Assembly (NCBI GenBank): GCA_023442755.1
Contig: JAEZXS010000037.1
Span: 1 to 14,783, forward strand
Source of the DNA: Pseudomonadota bacterium
GTDB lineage: Bacteria; Desulfobacterota; Syntrophobacteria; Syntrophobacterales; Syntrophobacteraceae
Length of the DNA: 14,783 nt
Direction of reading: 5' to 3'
A program made the translations under genes and the position numbers. Positions within the stretch are counted from its first letter, which is position 1. Each line of letters opens with the position of its first letter. The notes under the pieces are model-generated. The model saw only the letters and a program-made list of their open reading frames with translations. It did not search any database and was not told the DNA's origin. Shown here piece by piece: positions 1 through 7,800 of the stretch.

Positions 1-621
1 GTCCCCGGAGTAGCTGTTCTCGATGAAGTACATCAACGGGAATTCCGGCTTCTGGAACACCTCGGTTTCCCAGAACGGGTAATCGGAAGCGAGTGCGGCA
101 TGCTCGGTGCTCCCGCGGAGCATGGACTGAAAGACGAACAGGTCCCCTGCGACATAATCGTGAATGAGATCGAGCGCCAGGAGCGGATGGCGAAGATGGT
201 AGAAAACGCCCATGAAAAACACCAGGTCGAACCGCTCGCCGATCCCTGCGACTTCATAGACCGACATCTGCCGGAATTCTATGTCCAGCCCCTGCACCTG
301 GGCAGCAAACCTGGCCTGGTCGAGATAGGCTTTGTCAGAGTCAATGCCGACGACCCGGCCGGCCCCGCGCTTTTTCATTTCGATCGAATAGAACCCTCCG
401 TTGCACCCGATATCCAGTACGGTCTTTCCCGTGAGATCCGCCGGGATAGCATGGGCAAAGCGCTTCCACTTCGCGGAAGGGTAATCGCCGAGGAAATGGT
501 TGGGGGCCGTCTTTATCCCGTACAGGTCGATGTTGTGAAACCACTCCCCGAGCTCGTTCACTTTCCGGCGTATCTCATCTTCCGTGAACCTGCACGAGGC
601 TGTTTCAACACTTCCGCTCAT
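1..621 (-). CDS. CmoB-like class I SAM-dependent methyltransferase (C-terminus beyond window)
   Basis: The visible part is 207 codons; the C-terminus lies past the left edge. Motif I of the Rossmann methyltransferase fold is VLDIGCNGGFYS (residues 68-79), followed by an acidic SAM-ribose residue in GIDSD (D94). The segment FMGVFYHLRHPL (about 136-147) closely resembles the GVLYH-RR-P stretch of the tRNA-U34 carboxymethyltransferase CmoB, and an N-terminal part with W28-H29 and Y34-G35 precedes the core, as in CmoB-like proteins. It is probably not CmoB itself: it lies downstream of a glycosyltransferase and a nucleotidyltransferase on the same strand, so a sugar or glycoconjugate substrate is more likely (inference). 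The start at 621 is supported by an AGGAG Shine-Dalgarno about 8 nt upstream. A 327-nt repeat-rich gap separates it from the nucleotidyltransferase, so co-transcription is uncertain. Confidence 0.85.
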   Translation of the reverse strand, partial: MSGSVETASCRFTEDEIRRKVNELGEWFHNIDLYGIKTAPNHFLGDYPSAKWKRFAHAIPADLTGKTVLDIGCNGGFYSIEMKKRGAGRVVGIDSDKAYLDQARFAAQVQGLDIEFRQMSVYEVAGIGERFDLVFFMGVFYHLRHPLLALDLIHDYVAGDLFVFQSMLRGSTEHAALASDYPFWETEVFQKPEFPLMYFIENSYSGD

Positions 622-948
622 GTTTCTCCTCTTAAAGTAAAGGACATGAAGACGTGGGGACCGCTGCCCCGACACCCACTATGGATCAAATCAAATCAAC
701 CGCAGAGGCGCTGAGAACGCGGAGGAAAAACGAAAAGTACAAATTCAGCGGTTCGCAATGACTTCTCCATTTAGCTGGCTCTGCGGTCTCTGCCTTTTTC
801 GCTGTGCAGATACTGAGGCCGCAGAGAGGTGCAGGGAGCGCAGGGCATTTATGCCCGATTTTGGAAAGCCTCATGCGTGTTTCTCGGCGTCCTCTGCGTC
901 TCTGCGGTGAGATCTTTTTGTCTTACCCCTACCAATTCTCAACAGTTG
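622..948. repeat. Intergenic stretch with four alternating CGCAGAG-type repeat units
   Basis: No convincing gene is present. Four copies of a purine-rich unit lie in alternating orientation. Unit A (699-728) starts ACCGCAGAGGCGCTGAGAA. Unit B (777-799) is inverted. Unit C (816-844) is in the A orientation. Unit D (881-920) is inverted, and its reverse complement reads ACCGCAGAGACGCAGAGGA. A pairs with D and B with C, so the whole block can fold back on itself. Such CGCAGAGACGCAGAG repeats recur between genes in many deltaproteobacterial and some other genomes. It separates two genes of the same strand. Confidence 0.7.
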
Positions 949-1725
949 CTAAGTTGACGGCCGTGCGCGTGCCGCGGGATCCGGATTCCATGCCGGCGGA
1001 ATCGAGCGATCGGCCAATATGCGTATGGCTTCGCGATAGCCGTTGAGAGTACCCACGTCGACGTAGGCTTCGCCGGTGCAGACCGCCGTTGCATGGCCGC
1101 CGCGCGAGAGCCACGCATTCACGAGGGTTCCGATGTATTCGTCCCCGCGTCCTTCCTCCTTCCAAATCCGGTGCAGTTCGTGGAGCACCCGGCCGGGAAA
1201 CTGGAAGGCGCCCCAGATCCAGTTTGATTCCGCCTCCGGGCTTTTCACCTGGATCTTTTTCACGCGGTGTTCCGAATCGAAGACGACCGCATCGAAGAAT
1301 TCCGGTTTTTCGACCGGAAAACAGAGAAAGGAGAGTACGTCCCGGTCGAGGGCGAGAAGAGCGTCTTCGGGATACCAGACGGTGTCGGGCAGGCCGACGA
1401 TGACCGATTCTTCCGGGCCGATCAGCGGGAGCGCCTGGAAGATGGCGTCGCACAACCCGGCCGGATTTGGCTGGACGACATAGCAGATACGGGCCGGCCC
1501 GATCCTGCCGCCGAAATACTCCAGGATGTCCGATTTTCCGGGCGAGATGATGAAGCAGAGCTTATCCACTCCGGCCAGCAGCATGCGGTCCACCAAGTAC
1601 TCGCCCACCGCCTTCGGCCGCTCCACCCCGCCTTCTATCCTGCTGCCTACCGGCAGCAATTCCTTGGAAAAGGCGAGCGGCTGAATTCTGCTCCCGGCGC
1701 CCGCCGCCGGTATGATGCCCCACAT
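949..1725 (-). CDS. Sugar-1-phosphate nucleotidyltransferase (RmlA/GalU-like)
   Basis: At 258 aa this matches a single-domain nucleotidyltransferase with the GT-A-like fold. It should couple NTP with a hexose-1-phosphate to give an NDP-sugar and pyrophosphate in the cytoplasm. The N-terminal nucleotide-binding signature is PAAGAGSRIQPLAFSKELLP (residues 6-25), with K21 in the position of the conserved lysine. QPNPAGLCDAI (85-95) corresponds to the base-binding segment. LPDTVWYP (112-119) carries the metal-binding Asp (D114). VDVGTLNGYREA (222-233) is the usual C-terminal VDVGT-x-x-Y motif. A perfect AAGGAGG Shine-Dalgarno precedes the ATG. It starts 16 nt after the glycosyltransferase stop and is probably translated from the same mRNA. 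The nucleotide and sugar specificity cannot be told from sequence; RmlA-like thymidylyl- or GalU-like uridylyltransferase activity are both possible. Confidence 0.88.
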   Translation of the reverse strand: MWGIIPAAGAGSRIQPLAFSKELLPVGSRIEGGVERPKAVGEYLVDRMLLAGVDKLCFIISPGKSDILEYFGGRIGPARICYVVQPNPAGLCDAIFQALPLIGPEESVIVGLPDTVWYPEDALLALDRDVLSFLCFPVEKPEFFDAVVFDSEHRVKKIQVKSPEAESNWIWGAFQFPGRVLHELHRIWKEEGRGDEYIGTLVNAWLSRGGHATAVCTGEAYVDVGTLNGYREAIRILADRSIPPAWNPDPAARARPST

Positions 1726-1726
1726 G

Positions 1727-1733
1727 CTTTCCT
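1727..1733 (-). promoter_or_regulatory. Strong Shine-Dalgarno of the nucleotidyltransferase
   Basis: On the minus strand the sequence before the ATG at 1725 reads AAGGAGGAAAGCATG, a full anti-16S match at normal spacing. It fixes the start of the 258-residue product within the short 16-nt gap after the upstream gene. Confidence 0.75.
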
Positions 1734-1741
1734 CCTTGAAC

Positions 1742-2833
1742 TCACAGGATGCCCCCGTTCAAACCCGGTTGGAGCGCCCGATGGAAGAGCTGCTCCAGCT
1801 GAACGGCCCGTCTATCCGCCGTGTGTTCTTCGAGCGTGCGCTCGCGGGCTGCACGGGCAATCCGGGAAAGCTCCTCACGGGGCATCATGATGGATTCCAC
1901 GGCATCTTTCGTCGTCTTCGCGATCAGGATTTCCGCTCCCGGGGTAAAGAAGCTGTCCAACCCCTCCCAGTGGTCACTGAGGATGGGAGTCCCGCACGCG
2001 GCCGCTTCGAACAGGCGCCCGGACGGGCAATAGCCCATGTCGGCCATCGCCTTTCGGGTGACGTTGAGCGTGAGGGCCGAGGAACAGTAGAAGGCCGGAT
2101 GGTCGGGAGGGGGAACGTGCCGCCGAAAAAAGATGTTCTCCGTCCAGGGAAAATCCTGCGGATACATCGAGCCCCCGATGACGAACCGGTGCTGTGGAAG
2201 GGACCGGGCCGGTTCTATGAAAAGGGATTTCAGCCGTTCCTGGCGATCTTCGGCATAGGTGCCGAGATAGGACAGGGTGGCCGCGTATTCGGGCACCGGG
2301 GGACTAGGCTGATGGACGGCCGGATCGACGCTTCCGTACAGGGGGGCGACACGTTTGGCCCCAAGCCGCTCGCGCAGGGCGCCGAGCGCCTTTCCGCCCG
2401 TATAGCTCAGCACGAGGTCAAAGTCCCTGAACCCGCGCTCGCCTACGTAGGACAAGGGCTGACCGGAATCGAGGAACTCCAGCGTGACGGGGGCATCCAG
2501 ATCGTAGAAGACGTGAAGATCGAGGCGCGACGAAAGAACCAGCTCCGAGGCGGCGATCCCATCCGGGCAGAAGGAAGTTACTATGCCCGCATCGGCGTCG
2601 CTCATGTGTTTGCGCCCAAGCAGCAATGCCGATTTCCAGTCTTGATAGAGGACGAGTTCCACCCCCGGCGGGTCCGTAAGATCGCGGTGCTCCGCGTAGT
2701 AGGGGACGTCCCGTTCGAAAAAGACGATTTTATGGCCGCGCTGCGCCAGGGCGCGACAGAGCCCGCGCCAGATCGTGGCGTGGCCGTTGCCCCAGGACGA
2801 GCTTACAGTCAAACCGAATATGACCAGTTTCAT
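1742..2833 (-). CDS. Glycosyltransferase, CgeB / GT group 1_2 type (GT-B fold)
   Basis: The product is 363 aa. The N-terminal Rossmann half starts MKLVIFGLTVSSSWGNGHAT, with the GNGHA loop (residues 15-19) and a predicted FFERD turn after the second strand. This is typical of GT-B enzymes that use nucleotide sugars. The C-terminal half holds the family's best motif, GRLFEAAACGTPILSDHWEG (about 272-291), followed by FFTPGAEIL, which matches the CgeB-like/Glyco_trans_1_2 domain. In GT-B enzymes the E in FEAAACGTP usually contacts the donor sugar nucleotide. The reading frame stays open upstream to 3100, but the canonical N-terminus begins at 2833 and a GGAAG Shine-Dalgarno lies about 7 nt before it. 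It is first in a minus-strand operon with a sugar nucleotidyltransferase and a methyltransferase. Donor and acceptor are unknown; it is probably cytoplasmic, since there is no signal or TM segment. Confidence 0.85.
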   Translation of the reverse strand: MKLVIFGLTVSSSWGNGHATIWRGLCRALAQRGHKIVFFERDVPYYAEHRDLTDPPGVELVLYQDWKSALLLGRKHMSDADAGIVTSFCPDGIAASELVLSSRLDLHVFYDLDAPVTLEFLDSGQPLSYVGERGFRDFDLVLSYTGGKALGALRERLGAKRVAPLYGSVDPAVHQPSPPVPEYAATLSYLGTYAEDRQERLKSLFIEPARSLPQHRFVIGGSMYPQDFPWTENIFFRRHVPPPDHPAFYCSSALTLNVTRKAMADMGYCPSGRLFEAAACGTPILSDHWEGLDSFFTPGAEILIAKTTKDAVESIMMPREELSRIARAARERTLEEHTADRRAVQLEQLFHRALQPGLNGGIL

Positions 2834-3064
2834 AGATGCTTCCGGTATTACAAAGAGGCTGCGAAGAGAGCGCAGGATGTCGATACGGTAAAAGGAAGTC
2901 CGGCGTAATGGCCTCGAAAAGGCGCACCAATGCTTAGACGACGCATGAATAGGTTGAGGATAGTTATTGCGAAGTACCCGATAAATAAGGTGAAGCGTGT
3001 ATTTTGAATCGGGGGCAAAGGTATTCGTTTCGTATCCCTCCACTCGCGGTAATCTCGCACGGTC

Positions 3065-3096
3065 TTGCGGGAGCGGCTTGCAACGGCGATGTTTTC
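3065..3096 (+). repeat. REP-like element, copy 1
   Basis: It contains TTGCGGGAGCGGCTTGCAACG followed by GCGATGTTTTC. It shares GAGCGGCTT-x-CA-x-x-x-GCGAT with copies at 4517-4550 and 9706-9733. The inner stem is degenerate here (AACGGC instead of AGCCGC). Confidence 0.6.
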
Positions 3097-3123
3097 CCAA
3101 GGTCGCTGCGGATGCCCGGCCCC

Positions 3124-3152
3124 TTGCAATTCGGCCGCGAGGCCATCATATT
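3124..3152 (+). promoter_or_regulatory. deoB: Candidate sigma-70 promoter for deoB
   Basis: TTGCAA (3124-3129) and CATATT (3147-3152) are separated by 17 bp. Each matches the consensus at 4 of 6 positions. It lies about 75 nt before the deoB start. The match is weak. Confidence 0.3.
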
Positions 3153-3227
3153 TACTCATGGGCTTATCCGACTTCCGGGACCTGCGTTTTTCCAATACAT
3201 TCCCTCTTGAAGACTGAGGAACAGGAA

Positions 3228-4433
3228 ATGAACGATGCACGCGTGTGCCTGATCATACTGGACGGGGCAGGAATCGGCCCGGCCCCCGATTCCGGGGCTT
3301 ACGGCGATGCGAATGCCAATACGCTGGGCCACGTATGGGAGAAAACCCAGGGGCTGGAGATCCCCAACCTCCTGGCACTCGGCCTCGGGAAGCTGCTGCC
3401 CGGAGGCGGTGCGCCGGGGCCGGCCCTCGGAGCGTACGGCAAAATGATCGAAAAGTCGGCGGGGAAGGACACCACGACAGGCCACTGGGAGCTTGCGGGG
3501 CTCATCACGAAAAACCCTTTTCCCACTTTTCCCGACGGGTTTCCTCCGGAACTCATCCGCCGATTCGAGGAACTTGCCGGGGTGGGAACCCTGGGCAACA
3601 AGGCTGCCTCGGGTACGGCAATCATCGAGGAACTCGGCCCGCGTCACCAGGCAACCGGCAGGCCCATAGTTTATACGAGCGCCGACAGCGTATTCCAGGT
3701 CGCCGCGCACACGGACGTCATACCGCTGGAAGAACTCTACCGGCTGTGCACCATCGCACGGAAACTGCTCACCGGCGCCTGGGGGGTCGGCCGGGTGATC
3801 GCGCGCCCCTTTATCGGCTCACCCGGGGCCTACGTCCGGACCGATGCCAGGAGGGACTTTTCGCTTTCTCCGCACGGCCCGACCATCCTGGATACAGTGC
3901 GGGAAGCCGGCGGGGAAGTCGTCGGGGTCGGGAAGATAGAGGATATTTTTGCGGGTAGAGGGCTTACTCGGTCGATTCACACGCACGACAACGACGACGG
4001 GATGCGGGTATTGCTGGAAGAACTGCGGAAGGAGTTTTCGGGACTGATTTTCACGAACCTTGTCGATTTTGACATGAAATTCGGCCACAGGCGCGACATC
4101 GCAGGATTTGCCCGCGCGCTCGAGGCCTTCGACCGGATGCTTCCCGCCTTCTACCGTTCCATGAGCGCCCAAGATACGCTCATCATAACGGCCGACCACG
4201 GAAACGACCCCGCCCACCACGGAACAGACCACACGCGGGAGATCGTCCCGCTGCTCGCCCGCGGGCGAGGCATCACCACCGGGGAAGACCTGGGAACCCG
4301 CGCCACCTTTGCCGACGTTGCCGCGACCATAGCCGAACTGCTTTCCCTGCCCCATCCGGAAACGGGAGAGGCATTTTCCCTGCTCCAGACCAAAGTCGAA
4401 GTGAATCTGTTGAAGCTAAAACCCGAAATTTGA
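3228..4433 (+). CDS. deoB: Phosphopentomutase
   Basis: This 401-aa alkaline-phosphatase-superfamily enzyme interconverts ribose-1-phosphate (or deoxyribose-1-phosphate) and the 5-phosphate. It links nucleoside salvage to the pentose phosphate pathway in the cytosol. All catalytic elements can be matched to Bacillus cereus phosphopentomutase: metal-binding D12 in LDGAGIG; the phosphate-carrying Thr (T82 in GKDTTTGHWE); D282 and H287 in NLVDFDMKFGHRRD; D323-H324 in ADHGND; and H335 in GTDHTRE. The cap domain has SADSVFQVAAH (151-161), RPFIGSPG (193-200) and RRDFSLSP (208-215). GAGGA lies about 8 nt before ATG 3228. The frame stays open upstream to 2997, but that stretch covers intergenic repeat DNA and has no family similarity. 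No other nucleoside-catabolism gene is adjacent. The length is normal and all key residues are intact. Confidence 0.96.
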   Translation: MNDARVCLIILDGAGIGPAPDSGAYGDANANTLGHVWEKTQGLEIPNLLALGLGKLLPGGGAPGPALGAYGKMIEKSAGKDTTTGHWELAGLITKNPFPTFPDGFPPELIRRFEELAGVGTLGNKAASGTAIIEELGPRHQATGRPIVYTSADSVFQVAAHTDVIPLEELYRLCTIARKLLTGAWGVGRVIARPFIGSPGAYVRTDARRDFSLSPHGPTILDTVREAGGEVVGVGKIEDIFAGRGLTRSIHTHDNDDGMRVLLEELRKEFSGLIFTNLVDFDMKFGHRRDIAGFARALEAFDRMLPAFYRSMSAQDTLIITADHGNDPAHHGTDHTREIVPLLARGRGITTGEDLGTRATFADVAATIAELLSLPHPETGEAFSLLQTKVEVNLLKLKPEI

Positions 4434-4516
4434 ATTCCGCGACCTGCTAATTAATCTGCGAAATCTCCGGATAAACACTGCCTGGCGCATCCGGCTTCCG
4501 GCAAGCCCCGGTTATT

Positions 4517-4550
4517 CGAAAACATCGCGGCTGAAAGCCGCTCCCACAGA
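4517..4550 (-). repeat. REP-like element, copy 2
   Basis: On the minus strand it reads TGTGGGAGCGGCTTTCAGCC followed by GCGATGTTTTCG. GCGGCT-TTC-AGCCGC forms a perfect 6-bp stem, making this the best-preserved of the three copies in the window. Confidence 0.7.
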
Positions 4551-4719
4551 TAGGGCGTCTGTAATAATAAATCTCAGTCTGCCTAGTTTCCCTTTTCGGG
4601 CCTCCAGTGCCGGCCTTCCGGCCCCCGCCGCCGGCGCAACGGATTTGTGTTGTGCGTCCGGCGCCGTTCTTGGTATATTTTTTGATACTCTCCCCAATTC
4701 ACATGACAAAGCTCACCAT

Positions 4720-4748
4720 GGGGTGCTTTTCTCCAGTATGAGCACCCC
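4720..4748 (+). other. Perfect 8-bp stem-loop in the DUF748 upstream region
   Basis: GGGGTGCT (4720-4727) pairs exactly with AGCACCCC (4741-4748) around a 13-nt loop. No T-tract follows, so it is not a standard terminator. It lies 140 nt upstream of the DUF748 start and before the candidate promoter there. It could be an operator-like inverted repeat or an RNA hairpin. Confidence 0.45.
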
Positions 4749-4796
4749 GGAAACTCGATTTACTCTCATGCAGTTCCGCGTTCATGGGCCGGCGTG

Positions 4797-4825
4797 TTGC
4801 GTCCGGACCTGGAAATAGTTTTAAT
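4797..4825 (+). promoter_or_regulatory. Candidate sigma-70 promoter for the DUF748 gene
   Basis: TTGCGT (4797-4802) and TTTAAT (4820-4825) have a 17-bp spacer. The -10 matches 5 of 6 consensus bases and the -35 only 3 of 6. It would give a leader of roughly 55 nt. Confidence 0.35.
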
Positions 4826-4889
4826 GGGCCTGCACGATCGAGCGTTCCGGGACGTATGAAACGCTGACCTGAAACAAAAGGAGCGCGAG

Positions 4890-7800
4890 ATGAAACCCGC
4901 CGTTCGGCGCGTCCTGGTGAGTAAGCTTTTCTACATTCCCGTCGCCGTCCCGCTCTTCTACACCATACTCGGATTTCTCATCATTCCGTTCACCATCCGC
5001 TGGTACATACCGAAGCTCGCCCAGGAACAGTTCAAGTGCAAAGCCACCATTGGCGAGGTTCGCATAAATCCCTATCTGTTGAGCCTCGAGGTCAAGGACT
5101 TCGGTCTGAAGGGCCCCGACGGAACACCGATTGCCGGCTTCGATCGCTTTTCCTTCGACCTGGCGACGGGCAGCAGCATCACCAACTGGGCGGCATTGTT
5201 CCAGAGCCTGCGCCTGGAAAAGCCGGTGATCAACCTGGTTATCGAACAGGACGGTACGCTGAATCTTGCCCGGCTCGCGCCGAAATCAAGCGAACAGAAG
5301 CTCCCCGAGCCGCAGGATGCCTCGAAATCGAAACCGGTCCGGCTGATCCTCAGCAGCCTGGAGTTGACCGGGGGCGAGGTGAATATAACCGACAAGCGAC
5401 AGGCAACGCCGGCCGCCCTGAACTTCCAGGACCTGAACATCGACCTGAAGAGCCTGTCTACATTTGTCAACCGAAACGGCACATACTCCCTCGCCGCCAA
5501 GACAAAAGACGGTGAATCCGTCGAGTGGCACGGCGACATATCCCTCGCCCCTTTTCAATCCACGGGGAAGGTGATTTTCAAAGACATCCGGACCGCCACG
5601 CTCTGGGAATTCCTGCAGAACGGCCTCGACCTTGATTCTCCCGGTGGGACCCTTACCATCAGCACCGATTATCGCATCGAAACCGGGAGCGCGCCCCTCC
5701 AGGCGGTGCTCGAAAACCTCAAAGTGGATATATCCGGGGTTGACCTCAAACTGGCCGGCACCGGCGAACCCTTCCTGCAACTGGGGAAATTCGGGTTCGA
5801 CTGTGTGAAAATCGATCTGGCCAAAGCTGCGGATGCACCGTTCAAAGCAACAGTCGGAAACGCTAAAGGGGAGCTTTCCGGGGTGGCCCTCAAAGCGATA
5901 GACGCCGGCACGCCGGTTTGCCGGCTTGGCAAATTCTCATTCGATTGTGCAGGGATCGACCTTGCTGCAAAAACGATTCAGGTAAACAAGCTGCTCCTGG
6001 ACGGGGGGAGGCTGGATCTGCGCCTTGACGAGGCGGGCGTCAGCAATCTCGAAAGGATCGTGCGCAGGGTGACGGCGCAGAGGGAAGGCGCGAATGGAAA
6101 GGAAAAGCCGGACGAACGGAAAGCGCCGGAGCAGGAAGCGAAGGATTCCCCCCCGGAAGCCCCCTGGAAGGTGAACTTCGATGACATCGAAGTGAAAGAA
6201 TTGGCTTTCGGACTCGAGGACCTGAGCAAGGTTTCCCCTCTCAGTGCAGCTATTGAAAGCATTTCCGTCAGCAGCAAGGCAAACGTGGAAACGGGTGCGA
6301 AGCCTACCGTTTCGGTAAGGGAAATCGCGACCGAACTCAAAGGGTTGCATTTTGGAGCCAGGGGCGCTCCCAGGCCCATTTTCGAAGCCCGGAAGCTTGC
6401 AATCGAGGGAGGAGAAGTCGACCTTGGGGCCCGTTCCCTTACCGTTTCCAGGGTAGCTCTCAACGACGGCCGCGTCGATGTCGGCATGGACCGGGACGAC
6501 AGACTCAATTTCGAACAGCTCCTGACCATGAAGGCCGGCCCCCCGGACGGGGCCAAGCCTGCAGCCGCCGGGGAGGCTCCCTGGAAGTTCCTGGTCAAAA
6601 CATTCGAACTCGGCGATATCCGCTCCTCTTTTTCGGACGAGAAGGTCCTTCCGGATAAAGAACTGTACGCGCTCAAAAACATCGCGGTGCGGGTAACCGG
6701 CATCGACGGCAAATCACCCATGAACTTCGAAGCCGGGTTTGCGGTGGAACAGGGCGGGAAGGTAAACCTGAGCGGAAAAATAGACCCTGCCTCGCAGTCG
6801 GTAGAAGCCCGCGTCAACGTCGCGGGCCTGGCTCTCGCTCCGATCGACCCCTATCTCGACCCGTTCATCACGCTCACCCTGCAGTCTGCAAATTTGTCGA
6901 TGCAGGGGGACGTCCGCTACGGCGTGCCGAATGCCAAATCTAAAATTTCCTACGAGGGAAGCTTCGGAATCGACAAGCTCAGCCTTAACCAGCCCGGATC
7001 GAAAGAGACATTCCTTGGCTGGCAGAGCATGCAGATTCCGCAGCTAAAGCTAGCCCTGGAGCCGAACAGTCTCCAAATCCCGGAGATCAGGGTCTCCCAC
7101 CCGGTAGGCACGCTGATGATCGCCGAGGACAAAACGGTGAACCTGGCAAAGGTGGTGAAGGAGCAGCCGGCAAAGACCGCACCGCCGGCGCCCCGATCTT
7201 CCTCCAAAGCCCCGGTCAAAAAAGCCGCAAAGGAGAGCCCTGCTTCGTCGGCGGCCCCGCAAAAGCAGAGCGGGGAGCCGTTTCCGTTCAATATCGGAAA
7301 GATTCGGATCAACGACGGGAACGTGGTGTTTGCCGATTTCAGTCTCAAGCCCCAGTTCATGGCAAGAATCCATCAGCTCAAAGGCACGGTGAGCAAGCTC
7401 AGTTCGGAGAAGAACGTCATGAGCGCAGTCCAGCTCGACGGCCTCGTGGACCGGTACGGCCTCGCAAAGGTCACCGGAAGCCTGGACCTCGGCAATTTCA
7501 AACGCTCCTGCGACATCAACGTGATCTTCCGAAACGTCGAAATGACCAGCATCAGTCCCTACTCCGGAAAGTTTGCCGGACGCATGATCAAGTCCGGAAA
7601 GCTTTCGATGGACCTCAAATACCGCATCCAGGACAGCAAACTCGAGGGGGACAACAAGGTCATCGTGGATAACCTGGTGCTCGGAGAAAAGGTGGAAAGC
7701 CCGGATGCGGTGAATCTGCCCCTGGACCTCGCTGTTGCCCTCCTGTCAGATGCCAACGGCCGCATCGACCTCGGCCTGCCCGTAACCGGCGACCTCAGCG

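Larger units (their letters stand above)
2834..3227. other. Divergent intergenic region between the glycosyltransferase operon and deoB
   Basis: These 394 nt hold no credible gene. Contents seen are a REP-like copy at 3065-3096 and a candidate deoB promoter at 3124-3152. I could not pick a convincing promoter for the minus-strand operon. The AT-richer stretch at about 2945-3005 is the likeliest place for it. Confidence 0.5.
4434..4889. other. Intergenic region between deoB and the DUF748 gene
   Basis: These 456 nt contain no credible gene. They hold a REP-like copy (4517-4550), GC-rich hairpin potential at 4609-4622 (GCCGG-CCTT-CCGGC) and 4634-4655 (GCGCAAC/GTTGTGC), then an AT-rich stretch with a T-tract at 4678-4683. 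A perfect 8-bp stem lies at 4720-4748 and a candidate promoter at 4797-4825. A frame on the minus strand at 4512-4709 encodes the GAAFSRD-type peptide that results from translating REP repeats and is not a gene. Confidence 0.5.

Noticed and set aside
699..920. CRISPR array
   Set aside because: The units are imperfect, alternate in orientation and are irregularly spaced, and no cas gene is present.
1712..2908. Plus-strand open frame (398 codons) opposite the glycosyltransferase
   Set aside because: It is a shadow of the glycosyltransferase, which has clear GT-B motifs, a proper start and operon context.
2997..3227. N-terminal extension of deoB
   Set aside because: The added residues come from intergenic and REP DNA. 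Phosphopentomutase length and a Shine-Dalgarno support ATG 3228.
4512..4709. Small minus-strand gene of 65 codons
   Set aside because: Its SVGAAFSRD-like end is the translation of the REP repeat, and the frame has no ribosome-binding site.
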